Part shown: positions 39,049-49,262 of the stretch, piece after piece
Position numbering within the stretch: position 1 is the first letter of the stretch
Layout: each line of letters begins with the position of its first letter
Translations under genes and position numbers: made by a program
DNA from: Shewanella holmiensis
GTDB lineage: Bacteria; Pseudomonadota; Gammaproteobacteria; Enterobacterales; Shewanellaceae
Length of the DNA stretch: 64,000 nucleotides
Assembly: GCF_025370255.1 (NCBI RefSeq)
Contig: NZ_JAMTCD010000003.1
Coordinates: 62,001-126,000, forward strand
Direction of reading: 5' to 3'
The notes under the pieces: generated by a model
The model's input: only the letters and a program-made list of their open reading frames with translations
The model's database searches: none
What the model was told of the DNA's origin: nothing

Positions 39049-39231
39049 TAAACATCACCCTTATTTAATTGTTAACAGTTTTTATTAATGTTGTTAACTC
39101 ACCTTATTTCCGAGACAGATTATAACCGAGCATTTGAGGAAAAGCGTCGTTTTGATCAAACTTTTAAAGTTTAGTTTCAGATATTTACGCAAGATAACCT
39201 CACAAAACAGAGTTCGTTTTAAAAAAAACAA

Positions 39232-40005
39232 TTAAAGCTCATATAGTTGCAAAGTGTTTTTATTAACCTGTTCTAATATAGGAACAGTTGATTTTTTACG
39301 CAAAAAAGCAATTTTTTCGATTATCGAAGGCAAAATAAGCGGTGAATTGCGTTTTTCAGGTGAATTTAATGGCGTCATACTTGGCGAATCTGTCTCAATG
39401 ACAAACGTTTCTAAAGGAAGCTCTGACACCACGTGATGTAGCTTTTTTGCCATAGGATTAAGCAACAAGCCACCTATACCCAGTTTAAACCCTAAAAGTT
39501 GATAATGTTTTGCAACCTCGACGCTGCCATAAAAACCATGAATGACTCCGCCATGGGTTAATTTTGATTTGGTCAATAATGCAATTAATTCGGTATGGCA
39601 TTTCACTGCATGCAATATCACTGGCAAGTGATATTTTTTAGCTAATAAAACCTGTTTAAGGCATAGCTCAACTTGTGCGGGAAAGTTTGGACGAAGCTTA
39701 TCTAAACCGCACTCTCCAATAGCCACAAATAAGGGGTTTATCAGGTTATGATTAATTTGTTGTTCAAGCTTAGTTATCGCCTCATCTATACTTGACGGTA
39801 TAAACCAAGGATGGATCCCCAACCCAAAATAACATTGATATTGATTGGCAATTTCTAACTGGCGTGACCATCGCTCAGGACTCACCCCTGGAATTAACAC
39901 TTTATCAATGCCTCGGGCATTCATCTCAATGAATAATGCATCCCGGTCATGATCAAACTCTGCAAAATCGAGGTGTGCATGGGCATCGAAAAAGGTTTGC
40001 TTCAT
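39232..40005 (-). CDS. TatD family deoxyribonuclease (YjjV-like)
   Basis: A 257-residue TIM-barrel metal hydrolase. Metal ligands are visible in FFDAHAHLD (H9, H11), IGECGLD (Glu), VILHAVK (His), HGFYGS (His) and IETDSPS (Asp). TatD proteins act as 3'-5' DNases or related phosphohydrolases; YjjV's exact role is unsettled. E. coli yjjV also neighbours the deo operon, which supports this branch. The ATG at 40005 is used; a GTG three codons earlier is possible. A terminator separates it from prfC. Confidence 0.88.
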   Translation of the reverse strand: MKQTFFDAHAHLDFAEFDHDRDALFIEMNARGIDKVLIPGVSPERWSRQLEIANQYQCYFGLGIHPWFIPSSIDEAITKLEQQINHNLINPLFVAIGECGLDKLRPNFPAQVELCLKQVLLAKKYHLPVILHAVKCHTELIALLTKSKLTHGGVIHGFYGSVEVAKHYQLLGFKLGIGGLLLNPMAKKLHHVVSELPLETFVIETDSPSMTPLNSPEKRNSPLILPSIIEKIAFLRKKSTVPILEQVNKNTLQLYEL

Positions 40006-40030
40006 ACCGGTCACTCAAAAAAGGGGATAA

Positions 40031-40054
40031 AAAAAGGCAGTATGCACTGCCTTT
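40031..40054 (-). terminator. Rho-independent terminator after prfC
   Basis: AAAGGCAGT-ATGC-ACTGCCTTT hairpin; on the minus strand it runs into TTTTTTTATCC. Confidence 0.88.
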
Positions 40055-40085
40055 AAAAGTTCCACTAAGCCTAGCTCAAAAAGTA

Positions 40086-41669
40086 TTAATTTTCGCGGGT
40101 TTTAGCAAACTCAACGTCTGGATAACGCTCTTTTGACAGATTAAGGTTAACCATTGTTGGCGCAATATAAGTTAAATTATTGCCACCATCTAGTGCTAAG
40201 TTCGGGCTACACTTGCGGCGGAACTCTTCTAGCTTCCGCTCATCCTTACAGTAGACCCAACGAGCTGTTGACACACTGATGCCTTCATAGATAGCTTCAA
40301 CGTTGTACTCACTCTTTAAACGGCCAACGACCACTTCAAACTGCAGTACACCAACAGCCCCCACAATAAGGTCGTTAGAGTCTAACGGTCTAAATACCTG
40401 CACCGCACCTTCTTCAGCAAGCTGTACTAAGCCTTTTAGTAATTGTTTTTGCTTTAATGGATCTTTTAAGCGAATACGGCGGAACATTTCTGGCGCAAAG
40501 TTTGGAATGCCAGTAAATTTAAGTGATTCACCTTGGGTGAATGTATCACCAATTTGGATGGTACCGTGGTTATGCAAACCTATGATATCACCAGGGTATG
40601 CCTCTTCAACCTGCTCGCGATCACCTGCGACAAAAGTCAACGCATCAGAAATACGCACATCTTTACCAATACGCACATGATGCATTTTCATGCCTTTCTC
40701 GTATTTTCCAGACACCACACGCATAAATGCAACACGGTCACGATGCTTTGGATCCATGTTTGCTTGAATTTTAAAGATAAAACCAGAAAAATTAGCATCT
40801 TTAGCAGTAACTTCACGCACTTCAGTATTTCGAGGTTGTGGTTTAGGAGCCCATTGGACAAGACCATCTAGCATATGGTCGACACCAAAGTTACCTAATG
40901 CAGTACCAAAATACACTGGTGATAACTCACCTTTTAAAAAGGCATCAAGATCAAATTCATGTGAAGCGCCAACAACCAACTCGAGCTCTTCACGCAATTG
41001 TTCAGCTAACTCGCTGCCAATCGCTTTATCAAGTTCTGGATTATCGATGCCCTTAACAATTCGAACTTCCTGAATGGTATGACCTTGACCACTTTGATAC
41101 AAAATCGCTTCTTCACGGTGAATATGATAAACACCTTTAAATGATTTACCGCAACCAATTGGCCAAGTGATCGGCGCACAGGCGATTTGAAGTTCATTTT
41201 CAACTTCATCCATAACATCCATAGGATCACGAATATCACGGTCACATTTGTTCATAAAGGTGATAATAGGAGTATCGCGTAAACGTGTCACTTCCATTAA
41301 TTTACGCGTCCGGTCTTCAACACCTTTAGCGGCATCAATAACCATTAAACATGAGTCGACAGCCGTCAGTGTACGGTAGGTATCTTCAGAGAAGTCTTCA
41401 TGGCCAGGAGTATCAAGTAGATTAACCAGACATTCGCGGTAAGGGAACTGCATCACAGATGTCGTAATAGAAATACCACGATCTTTTTCCATTTCCATCC
41501 AGTCAGATTTAGCGTGCTGTTTTGAGCCGCGACCTTTGACCGTACCCGCAACTTGAATTGCTTGACCGAATAACAAAACCTTTTCAGTAATTGTTGTCTT
41601 ACCCGCATCCGGGTGGGAAATGATGGCGAAGGTTCGACGTTTATCGACCTCAACATTTATGCCTGACAT
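40086..41669 (-). CDS. prfC: Peptide chain release factor 3
   Basis: A translational GTPase that removes RF1/RF2 from the ribosome after termination. The 527 residues match the usual 527-529. G1 [10 protein letters not shown]2 with [12 protein letters not shown]3 DTPGHEDF and G4 FMNKCDRD are all present, followed by beta-barrel domains II and III. The C-terminus is [12 protein letters not shown]. The Shine-Dalgarno AAAGG precedes the ATG. It is flanked by the nlpI and prfC terminators, so it is probably monocistronic. Confidence 0.97.
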   Translation of the reverse strand: MSGINVEVDKRRTFAIISHPDAGKTTITEKVLLFGQAIQVAGTVKGRGSKQHAKSDWMEMEKDRGISITTSVMQFPYRECLVNLLDTPGHEDFSEDTYRTLTAVDSCLMVIDAAKGVEDRTRKLMEVTRLRDTPIITFMNKCDRDIRDPMDVMDEVENELQIACAPITWPIGCGKSFKGVYHIHREEAILYQSGQGHTIQEVRIVKGIDNPELDKAIGSELAEQLREELELVVGASHEFDLDAFLKGELSPVYFGTALGNFGVDHMLDGLVQWAPKPQPRNTEVREVTAKDANFSGFIFKIQANMDPKHRDRVAFMRVVSGKYEKGMKMHHVRIGKDVRISDALTFVAGDREQVEEAYPGDIIGLHNHGTIQIGDTFTQGESLKFTGIPNFAPEMFRRIRLKDPLKQKQLLKGLVQLAEEGAVQVFRPLDSNDLIVGAVGVLQFEVVVGRLKSEYNVEAIYEGISVSTARWVYCKDERKLEEFRRKCSPNLALDGGNNLTYIAPTMVNLNLSKERYPDVEFAKTREN

Positions 41670-41691
41670 GGTAACCTTTGCACTTGATGCT

Positions 41692-41716
41692 AAAAAAGGC
41701 GCAAATTATAGCGCCT
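41692..41716 (-). terminator. Rho-independent terminator after nlpI
   Basis: AGGCGC (41697-41702) pairs with GCGCCT (41711-41716); on the minus strand the stem is followed by TTTTTT. Confidence 0.8.
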
Positions 41717-41746
41717 ATCGGTTAACTTGGCTAGGCAAACTGCCTT

Positions 41747-42646
41747 TTAGGATTTTGGCAATTGCTCAATGATCTGTTTTACTTTTGCCAGCTCTATACG
41801 AGCGTATCTATGCTCAACAAAATCATAAATATTGGTAGCTAACGTTAAACGATAATAATTGGCTGCATCCTGATACTGTCCAAGCTGTTCAGCGCGCTTA
41901 CCTAAGTAGAAATAGGCTTCACATAGACGTTCTGCATATTCTTTCGCATCACGTAATTCCACTTTAGCAGCTGAAAAAACTTGTTGTTTAGATACATTAC
42001 CAAGATAGTAATCAACCAGCACACTCGGCCAAGGTTGATCTGCGAGTTTCGGACGTTGGCTACCTAATGTCGTTAAAGCCGATTCAGCATTCATTTTTGA
42101 TGACATCAAATACAGCCATAACGCACGATAACCGTCTGATGGATCGCGATCATAGAAGTCTTGCATGTCCTTAACAGCTAATTCATAGCGCTCACCGTAG
42201 TACAAAGCAATACCGCGGTTTAAAAAGGCATAATCGTATTCTGGAGCAAGTTCTAATACACCATCAAATGCTTCATATGCACTTTCAAATTCACCTTCTT
42301 GAGTGTAATAAATCCCAAGGAAATTATAAGCATCAGCAAGATTAGGCTGTAATTTTAACGCTTGATGAAAGTCGATTCGACCTAATAAACGCAAACCAAC
42401 ACTATCGTAAATGACACCTCGATCGTAATGAAATCGCGCTCGTTGCTCATCGGTTAGCTCCATCGTAGCCAAAATTTCATTTAACTTGGCCAATGTCACT
42501 TCAAGTTTATAATCTGGCATAATTGGGGCAACAACCATTTGCCCAGAAGCAGCATCATTTGAACCCGATGTTGCCGCACAGCCTGAAAGCAACAAGCTAG
42601 CACCAGCCATAATGGCTACAAACGTGGTGCGTAATTTAAATTCCAT
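41747..42646 (-). CDS. nlpI: Lipoprotein NlpI
   Basis: A TPR outer-membrane lipoprotein that scaffolds peptidoglycan hydrolases and the protease Prc in E. coli. The 299-residue protein has a signal peptide with lipobox LLLSGC, lipidated C23, then an extended TPR array (RFHYDRGVIYDSVGL, ADAYNFLGIYYTQEG, DYAFLNRGIALYYG, CEAYFYLGKRAEQLG). The residues after the cysteine (AATSG) contain no Asp retention signal. I placed the start at 42646 because the lipobox then lies at normal distance. It follows pnp as in E. coli, with a terminator between. Confidence 0.95.
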   Translation of the reverse strand: MEFKLRTTFVAIMAGASLLLSGCAATSGSNDAASGQMVVAPIMPDYKLEVTLAKLNEILATMELTDEQRARFHYDRGVIYDSVGLRLLGRIDFHQALKLQPNLADAYNFLGIYYTQEGEFESAYEAFDGVLELAPEYDYAFLNRGIALYYGERYELAVKDMQDFYDRDPSDGYRALWLYLMSSKMNAESALTTLGSQRPKLADQPWPSVLVDYYLGNVSKQQVFSAAKVELRDAKEYAERLCEAYFYLGKRAEQLGQYQDAANYYRLTLATNIYDFVEHRYARIELAKVKQIIEQLPKS

Positions 42647-42735
42647 CCACTTTACTCTAATCAGGTTCAACATTAATCAGCATCATAGCAACCTCGCAGA
42701 ATTAGTGCTATTTGCTATTAGCTAAATTTGAAAAA

Positions 42736-42767
42736 AAAATAAAAAAAGGAGACCCAATGGTCTCCTT
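42736..42767 (-). terminator. Rho-independent terminator after pnp
   Basis: AAGGAGACC-CAAT-GGTCTCCTT hairpin followed on the minus strand by TTTTTATTTTTTTTT. Confidence 0.93.
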
Positions 42768-42802
42768 ATTCATCATTCAATACAAAAGCCTAAAATGACA
42801 AC

Positions 42803-44899
42803 TTATTCAGCAGCTTCTTTAGTTTGTGCTTCTTTAATTGATAAACGCACGCGACCTTGACGATCCACTTCCATGACTTTAACAGCAACTTCTTGGTTCA
42901 TTTCTAAATGGTCAGAAACGTTAGCTACGCGCTCATCACTAATTTGTGAAATATGCACTAAGCCGTCTTTACCTGGAAGAATGTTAACAAATGCGCCGAA
43001 ATCAACGATACGGATAACTTTACCGTTGTAAATACGACCCACTTCAACTTCAGCAGTGATTTCTTCGATACGACGGATAGCTTCTTTAGTTGCTTCGCCA
43101 TTGTTAGAAGCAATCTTAACGGTACCGTTATCGTCTAACTCGATAGTTGTGCCCGTTTCTTCAGTAAGCGCACGAATCGTTGCACCACCTTTACCAATCA
43201 CATCACGGATCTTCTCTGGGTTGATCTTGATAGTCGTAATACGTGGAGCATGGTCAGAGATATCATCACGGTGTGAACCAATGGCTTGGTCCATAACGTT
43301 AAGAATATGAACACGAGCGCCGTATGCTTGTTGCAAAGCAATGTCCATGATTTCTTTGGTGATACCTTCGATTTTGATATCCATCTGCAATGCAGTAATA
43401 CCATCACGAGTACCGGCTACTTTAAAGTCCATGTCACCTAAGTGATCTTCGTCACCAAGAATGTCAGAAAGGACAACGAAATCGTCACCTTCTTTCACTA
43501 GACCCATCGCGATACCAGCAACAGAAGACTTAATGGGTACACCCGCATCCATAAGTGCTAGTGAAGTACCACAAACAGAAGCCATTGAGCTTGAGCCGTT
43601 TGATTCAGTAATTTCTGAAACCACACGGATGCTGTACGGGAATTCTTCAGCAGAAGGCATTACTGCATTCATACCGCGCCACGCTAATTTGCCGTGACCA
43701 ATTTCGCGACGCTTAGGCGAACCCACCATGCCAGTTTCACCAACTGAGTATGGAGGGAAGTTGTAATGAAGCATAAAGCGATTAGTACGCTCGCCCATGA
43801 TGCTATCAATTTTCTGTGCATCACGCTCAGTACCTAAAGTACAGGTAACCAATGCTTGAGTTTCGCCACGAGTAAATAGCGAACTACCGTGAGTACGTGG
43901 AAGTACACCGGCTAATACGCTTAATGCGCGTATCATATCTGGTTCACGACCATCGATACGTGGCTTACCACTAATAATACGGCCACGAACAACATTTTTC
44001 TCTAAGCTACCCAGTAAGTTATCCACTTCACGTTGATCAACTTCTGGATTTTCAGCAATTAGTGCCGCTTTTGCTGCTGCTTTTACAACACCAACTTGGG
44101 CATAACGATCTTGCTTCACTTCAATTTGGTAAGCATCAGTCATGCCGACTTCAGCTAAATCTTTAATTTTAGCGACTAAGTCTTGATCTTGAACTGGTGC
44201 AGTCCAGTCCCAAGTAGGTTTGCCAGCTTCTGCTTTGAATTCAGCAATTGCATTAACAACCACTTGTTGTTGATCATGACCGTAAGTTACCGCACCTAGC
44301 ATAATTTCTTCAGCTAGTGATTTTGCTTCTGACTCAACCATTAGTACTGCACTTTCAGTACCTGCAACAACTAAATTCAAGTCGCTGTCAGCAAGTTGGT
44401 CAACTGTTGGATTTAATAGATATTCACCATTGATGTAACCTACACGAGCAGCACCTAATGGACCATTGAATGGAATACCAGAAATCGCTAGCGCTGCAGA
44501 AGTACCGATCATTGATATGATGTCCGGCTCAATTTGTGGATCAACCGAAACGACAGTAATGATAACTTGAACTTCGTTTTTAAAACCGTTAGGAAATAAA
44601 GGGCGAATAGGACGGTCAATTAGACGTGCGATCAGAGTTTCATCTTCTGAAGGACGACCTTCACGCTTAAAGAAACCACCAGGGATTTTACCCGCTGCAT
44701 AGGTTTTTTCTTGATAGTTAACTGTTAACGGGAAGAAGTCGCGGCTTAAGTCAGCAACTTTTTTTCCTACTACAGTGACTAATACTGTTGTATCACCCAT
44801 GCTTGCTAAAACAGCAGCATCAGCTTGACGTGCAATAACACCAGTTTCTAAGGTGACAGTATGTTGACCATACTCAAAACTCTTTACAATTGGATTCAC
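42803..44899 (-). CDS. pnp: Polynucleotide phosphorylase
   Basis: A 3'-5' exoribonuclease and degradosome component. The 698-residue protein has two RNase PH domains (about 5-140 and 310-540), the intervening alpha domain, a KH domain (about 550-610, [16 protein letters not shown]) and an S1 domain (about 620-690). Catalytic-side motifs include [20 protein letters not shown]. The preferred start is GTG at 44899 ([12 protein letters not shown]): AAGGA is nine bases upstream, whereas an ATG three codons earlier touches the Shine-Dalgarno. The C-terminus ends shortly after S1. rpsO does not directly precede it; a GGDEF-EAL gene intervenes. Confidence 0.96.
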   Translation of the reverse strand: MNPIVKSFEYGQHTVTLETGVIARQADAAVLASMGDTTVLVTVVGKKVADLSRDFFPLTVNYQEKTYAAGKIPGGFFKREGRPSEDETLIARLIDRPIRPLFPNGFKNEVQVIITVVSVDPQIEPDIISMIGTSAALAISGIPFNGPLGAARVGYINGEYLLNPTVDQLADSDLNLVVAGTESAVLMVESEAKSLAEEIMLGAVTYGHDQQQVVVNAIAEFKAEAGKPTWDWTAPVQDQDLVAKIKDLAEVGMTDAYQIEVKQDRYAQVGVVKAAAKAALIAENPEVDQREVDNLLGSLEKNVVRGRIISGKPRIDGREPDMIRALSVLAGVLPRTHGSSLFTRGETQALVTCTLGTERDAQKIDSIMGERTNRFMLHYNFPPYSVGETGMVGSPKRREIGHGKLAWRGMNAVMPSAEEFPYSIRVVSEITESNGSSSMASVCGTSLALMDAGVPIKSSVAGIAMGLVKEGDDFVVLSDILGDEDHLGDMDFKVAGTRDGITALQMDIKIEGITKEIMDIALQQAYGARVHILNVMDQAIGSHRDDISDHAPRITTIKINPEKIRDVIGKGGATIRALTEETGTTIELDDNGTVKIASNNGEATKEAIRRIEEITAEVEVGRIYNGKVIRIVDFGAFVNILPGKDGLVHISQISDERVANVSDHLEMNQEVAVKVMEVDRQGRVRLSIKEAQTKEAAE

Positions 44900-45299
44900 G
44901 TGACCCATTCCTTAATTAATGACCTTTAAATTACGCGCACAAGTATACTGCAAATAGATTCAATAGTTAAATAGACACTTATCACTTGTTGAAAAAATTA
45001 ATTTTTTTCATTTAAAACAAGCTCTAAATTGATCTATTTCTGAATAATTAAAATCATTTATCTCGCAAATGATACCTTATCTCTATTGATGATTAACCAA
45101 AATACAACCAATCAGGGTTAATCTGATAAATAGGGGTGACAAGCTAAGCTAATTTGACTAAAGTAAGATTGGCGTATTAACGTTTTCTTACCTATGATTC
45201 AACTTGTTACGCAAAATTAGAAACACGAGTTTATTTGTCTTAAAACACTCATAAAAAGCAGGCAAATAACCATAAGTCATCAAAGACATGGAATAAACA
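44900..45299. other. Divergent intergenic region between pnp and the GGDEF-EAL gene
   Basis: A 400-base AT-rich region with the pnp leader. A TATACT on the minus strand (44942-44947) could be a pnp -10 but lacks a -35. A near-palindromic A/T tract lies at about 44992-45012. No RNase III-type long hairpin like that of E. coli pnp was recognised. Confidence 0.45.
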
Positions 45300-47336
45300 A
45301 TGACACCAAGATTTAAATCCTTAACTTGGAAGCAAACTAATCTGGTCGTATTCACAGCACTTTTTTTCGCCATCGCGATTTTTGTTGTGGAAATAGCATT
45401 AGTAGTGGTGACAACCAAACAACAATTGACTAGCTCTCAACAAGAGCTCCTTAACTCTGTCGAACAAACGACCACCAATGCGGTTTGGGCCTTGGACGAT
45501 AAACTCGCCCAGCAAACGTTAGAAGGTATTATTAAAGTCGATAACATTGGGTCCGCGACATTAGAGCTCGATGATGGCTCTCTTTTTGTTAGTGTGGTTA
45601 ATGAAGGAGAAGATTTTTCTGAAAACTACGTCATATTAAGCAATCGACTTTTTGGTGATTTGAAAGAGATATCACGCCCGCTTTATAGACCTTTTTATTT
45701 CGAAGGCAGTAAGAAACAACAATTAATTGGTAGCCTGACGATATTTTATGATACTCAAAAATTAACAACCCATCTTTTTGATCAATTACAACTGAGCTTT
45801 ATTGCCACATTAGCCCGCGCATTGCTATTAACCTTAGTATTAACAGTGGTTTTTCATCGTTTCTTAACCCAGCCCATCGCACGGATCAGCGAAGCGATTG
45901 ATAAAATTGACCCCGATTCACCAGATGAAAACTTACTGCCAATCTCTAAAGCCCATAAAGACGATGAATTAGGTTTAGTAGCCAGTAAGTTTAATCAAAT
46001 CCTTCTTCAGTTTAGCCAAACACAAAATAAACTTCGGAAAATGGCAACCCGTGATCCGCTCACAGGCTTACCTAACCGTACTTTGTTACTCGAAACCCTT
46101 AACGTTACGATTCAGCGCTCAAGGGTGCACAAACGTAATTTTGCACTACTGTTTATCGATTTAGACCGATTCAAAAACGTCAACGACTCTTTAGGTCATG
46201 CATTAGGTGATCAGTTTTTAGCAAGAATCGCGCGGATCCTTGAGCGTGTGGTTGGCGACAAAGGTAGCGTTGCGCGTTTAGGTGGTGATGAGTTTGTTGT
46301 ATTAGCTGATGACATTCAAAGCCCTGATCAGGCTGCTGATTTTGTCGATAAGTTATTGATGCAACTAAATACACCACTGCAATTAAATGAACATACTATA
46401 CATCCGGCGGCATCTATAGGGATCTCGATTTACCCGGATGATGGTAATAGTGCTGAAGACTTAATCCGTCATGCTGATATTGCAATGTACAGTGCAAAAG
46501 CGGCTGGCTCTAATCAATGGGCATTCTTTAAAGAGCAAATGACAGAGCGTGCAGCTGTTAGACTTAGAACTGAAGCCTCATTACATGACGCTTTGAAAAA
46601 CAATGAATTTGTATTATTTTTCCAGCCTAAACTCGACATCAACACCAACAAAGTGATTGGTTGCGAGGCTTTAATACGCTGGCAAAAAGATGGACGCATT
46701 ATCAGCCCGATGTCATTCATTCCAGTGGCTGAAGAAACAGGTATTATCATTCCTATTGGTCGTTGGGTAATAGAACAAACCTGTAAAACCCTTAGAGATT
46801 GGCAAAAAAAATATAACTATGTCATACCGATTGCCGTTAACGTGGCATCACAACAATTTGCTGATGCCAGTTTAGTGCCCGATATAAAACAGTTAGCTTT
46901 ACGCTATCAAATTAGACCTGAGTTGTTAGAAATCGAAATAACAGAAACATCTTTAATGAATGATATTGAACAAGCCATTGCCAAACTTGAACAATTAAAA
47001 TCTGCTGGATTTGGTATTGCTGTGGATGATTTCGGTACAGGTTATTCGTCATTATCGTATCTACGACACTTACCTATCACTACCATGAAAATTGATCGGG
47101 CTTTTGTGAGCGACTTACCCCATGACAGCGCCATAGCATCGACTATTTTAATGTTGGGTAGACAATTAAACTTAACAATTGTCGCCGAAGGGATTGAAAA
47201 TGAAGAGCAACTGAACTGGCTTCGAGAAAATGATTGTCCAATCGGACAAGGGTTCTTTTACAGTAAACCTTTGCCGTTAGATGAGTTTGAAAGTAAGTAT
47301 ATTGCCACACAAAGCGCGCAGATAATTCAACTGTAA
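45300..47336 (+). CDS. Membrane GGDEF-EAL protein, both motifs intact
   Basis: A 678-residue c-di-GMP turnover protein. TM1 (about 14-38) and TM2 (about 165-187) enclose a periplasmic sensor region of about 125 residues; a HAMP-like linker (about 188-240) leads to GGDEF (328-332, ARLGGDEFVV) and EAL (456-458, CEALIRW). EAL catalytic segments NVASQQF, EITETSL, DDFGTGYSSL, MKIDRAF and EGIEN are complete. No RxxD inhibitory site is seen ahead of GGDEF. Either activity, or switching, is possible. The gene lies in opposite orientation between rpsO and pnp, which adjoin in E. coli. Confidence 0.94.
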   Translation: MTPRFKSLTWKQTNLVVFTALFFAIAIFVVEIALVVVTTKQQLTSSQQELLNSVEQTTTNAVWALDDKLAQQTLEGIIKVDNIGSATLELDDGSLFVSVVNEGEDFSENYVILSNRLFGDLKEISRPLYRPFYFEGSKKQQLIGSLTIFYDTQKLTTHLFDQLQLSFIATLARALLLTLVLTVVFHRFLTQPIARISEAIDKIDPDSPDENLLPISKAHKDDELGLVASKFNQILLQFSQTQNKLRKMATRDPLTGLPNRTLLLETLNVTIQRSRVHKRNFALLFIDLDRFKNVNDSLGHALGDQFLARIARILERVVGDKGSVARLGGDEFVVLADDIQSPDQAADFVDKLLMQLNTPLQLNEHTIHPAASIGISIYPDDGNSAEDLIRHADIAMYSAKAAGSNQWAFFKEQMTERAAVRLRTEASLHDALKNNEFVLFFQPKLDINTNKVIGCEALIRWQKDGRIISPMSFIPVAEETGIIIPIGRWVIEQTCKTLRDWQKKYNYVIPIAVNVASQQFADASLVPDIKQLALRYQIRPELLEIEITETSLMNDIEQAIAKLEQLKSAGFGIAVDDFGTGYSSLSYLRHLPITTMKIDRAFVSDLPHDSAIASTILMLGRQLNLTIVAEGIENEEQLNWLRENDCPIGQGFFYSKPLPLDEFESKYIATQSAQIIQL

Positions 47337-47356
47337 ACCACTTTATTACAGATAAC

Positions 47357-47383
47357 AAAAAAGGAGGCTAAGCCTCCTTTTTT
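47357..47383. terminator. Bidirectional terminator between the GGDEF-EAL gene and rpsO
   Basis: AAAAAAGGAGGCT-A-AGCCTCCTTTTTT, a near-continuous 13-bp stem with A/T tracts on both sides between convergent genes. Confidence 0.93.
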
Positions 47384-47419
47384 AACGTTCTCAACTTGCG
47401 TTAGCAAGCCAAAATCGTA

Positions 47420-47689
47420 TTAACGACGTAAACCTAACTTCTGGATCAACGCAGTATAACGTGCCACGTCAGTACGCTTTAAATAAGCAGTAAGCTTACG
47501 ACGAGCGCTAACCATACGTAACAAACCACGACGTGAGTGGTGGTCGTGAATGTGCGTTTTAAAGTGACCTTGAAGGTGGTTGATTTGAGCAGTTAATAAA
47601 GCAACTTGAACTTCAGTTGAACCAGTGTCGTTTTCACAACGACCGAATTCTGCTAGAATTTTTGCTTTAGTTTCAGCACTTAGTGACAT
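47420..47689 (-). CDS. rpsO: 30S ribosomal protein S15
   Basis: The 89-residue S15, the E. coli length, a primary 16S rRNA-binding protein. It begins [20 protein letters not shown] and contains [20 protein letters not shown], the universal S15 signature. The start at 47689 has GGAG; the frame extends four codons upstream. In E. coli S15 represses its own translation through a leader pseudoknot; I could not confirm such a fold in the leader here. A promoter lies at 47756-47784. The gene ends at a bidirectional terminator. Confidence 0.98.
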   Translation of the reverse strand: MSLSAETKAKILAEFGRCENDTGSTEVQVALLTAQINHLQGHFKTHIHDHHSRRGLLRMVSARRKLTAYLKRTDVARYTALIQKLGLRR

Positions 47690-47755
47690 GTGTATCTCCA
47701 AAATATATATAAATAATCTTCAGCCGATCACTAACTCAGCTAAAGGAAGCGCGAC

Positions 47756-47784
47756 ATTCTAACTAGAATTTTCCATTAGAGCAA
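47756..47784 (-). promoter_or_regulatory. Sigma-70 promoter for rpsO
   Basis: On the minus strand, TTGCTC (47779-47784), a 17-base spacer and TAGAAT (47756-47761), about 67 bases before the rpsO start codon. Good spacing; the -35 matches 4 of 6. Confidence 0.65.
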
Positions 47785-47819
47785 TACAAATTAACTTCGT
47801 ATCACGCAAAGGATCCAAA

Positions 47820-48782
47820 TTAATCAGCCGATGTAGCGCTATTTTCATCGCGAATAACAATTAAGCGTTTCGGCGCAAGTTGTCCATCATCGTTCATACT
47901 ACCGATACCGACAAATTTGCGATCTTCACCAATGGTGATCCGAACTAACTCATCGGGTTTTAATCCAGAGGCTTGTACTGCTTGCCCTTGCATTACGTAA
48001 TACAACATCGTTTCTGGCAAATTTATCTCAGTAAAGTTAGCCACAGCGGTGTCCATTGGTAATAATAGTGGATCTAACAACTCACTAGCTGGAACACCTT
48101 GCTCTATTGCCGACTCTATCAATGCTTCAAGTTGTGCTAACGTTACCATTTTCTCGTATGGATACTCAGCAACCTGAGTACGACGCAGCATAATAACATG
48201 GGCTCCACAGCCTAGCATTTCACCAAGATCATCAATGATGGTGCGGATATAAGTGCCTTTTGAGCAGTGAATATCCAGAGTTAATTCATCACCTTCTAAA
48301 CCCAAGAAATTCAATTCAAAGACGGTTATAGGCCTTGCTTCTCTAGGGACTTCGATCCCTTCTCGCGCGTACTTATATAACGGCTGACCTTGATGCTTTA
48401 AGGCTGAAAACATCGATGGTACTTGCATAGTATCACCACGGAAGTGATTTAATGCCTGAAGCAATTGTTCTTGGGTAAAGTTAATCTCGCGCTCTTGAAC
48501 TATTTCGCCATCTGAATCGCTGGTGTCAGTACGTTGACCAAGTTTAGCAATAACCGTATAACGTTTATCCGCATCAAGCAGATGCTGAGAAAACTTAGTT
48601 GCTTCGCCTAAACAGACAGGCAACATACCTGTCGCTAAGGGATCTAGCGCACCGGTATGTCCAGCTTTGTTGGCATTAAAAAAGCGTTTAACCCGCTGTA
48701 AAGCATGGTTAGAGCTGATGCCCGTGCCTTTATCTAGTAGAACAATACCATCAATAAAACGACCTTTTTGACGACGAGCCAT
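47820..48782 (-). CDS. truB: tRNA pseudouridine synthase B
   Basis: Makes pseudouridine 55 in the T loop of tRNAs. The 320-residue protein has the catalytic aspartate D47 in [17 protein letters not shown], followed by [29 protein letters not shown]-like [10 protein letters not shown], and a C-terminal PUA-like region. Its ATG overlaps the rbfA stop by one base (TAATG), indicating translational coupling. Confidence 0.97.
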   Translation of the reverse strand: MARRQKGRFIDGIVLLDKGTGISSNHALQRVKRFFNANKAGHTGALDPLATGMLPVCLGEATKFSQHLLDADKRYTVIAKLGQRTDTSDSDGEIVQEREINFTQEQLLQALNHFRGDTMQVPSMFSALKHQGQPLYKYAREGIEVPREARPITVFELNFLGLEGDELTLDIHCSKGTYIRTIIDDLGEMLGCGAHVIMLRRTQVAEYPYEKMVTLAQLEALIESAIEQGVPASELLDPLLLPMDTAVANFTEINLPETMLYYVMQGQAVQASGLKPDELVRITIGEDRKFVGIGSMNDDGQLAPKRLIVIRDENSATSAD

Positions 48783-49204
48783 TAATCTTTCTCCTGGGTT
48801 TCGTCTTGGTCGATTTCATCAGCACGACCACTGTCTTGCTGTTTCTGTTTGTCTTTAGTAATTACCTGGCTAACAAGGTTAGACATGCGCATACCTTCAA
48901 CTAATGAGCTGTCGTACATAAAACGCAGTTCTGGCATCACACGTAACTTCATCCGCCCAGCGATTAACGTGCGAATGTAAGGAGCTGCAGCCGTTAATGC
49001 GGCAATTTTCTCTTCAACTAGCGTAATGTCTTCTTCGAAGAAAGTAACGAAAACTCGCGCATAACTTAAATCACGAGATACTTCTACATCATTAACAGTC
49101 ACAAAACCAATACGAGGATCTTTCATATCACGTTGAAGGACCATCGCGAGCTCTTGCTGCAGTTGTTGTCCAATTCGACGTGTGCGACTAAATTCTTTTG
49201 CCAT
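48782..49204 (-). CDS. rbfA: 30S ribosome-binding factor RbfA
   Basis: A KH-like fold protein needed for late 30S maturation and cold adaptation. The 140-residue protein has [16 protein letters not shown], the [25 protein letters not shown] core and a typical acidic tail. It is coupled to truB. A hairpin terminator separates it from infB, so it may depend on readthrough or an unseen promoter. Confidence 0.96.
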   Translation of the reverse strand: MAKEFSRTRRIGQQLQQELAMVLQRDMKDPRIGFVTVNDVEVSRDLSYARVFVTFFEEDITLVEEKIAALTAAAPYIRTLIAGRMKLRVMPELRFMYDSSLVEGMRMSNLVSQVITKDKQKQQDSGRADEIDQDETQEKD

Positions 49205-49228
49205 AATTAACCCACCTGAGTCATTGAA

Positions 49229-49256
49229 TCAAAAAGGGCGGCTAATGCCGCCCTTT
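49229..49256 (-). terminator. Terminator between infB and rbfA
   Basis: AAAGGGCGGC-TAAT-GCCGCCCTTT hairpin followed on the minus strand by TTGATTC after TTTTT shared with the stem. Located six bases after the infB stop codon; probably partial. Confidence 0.75.
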
Positions 49257-49262
49257 CACATA

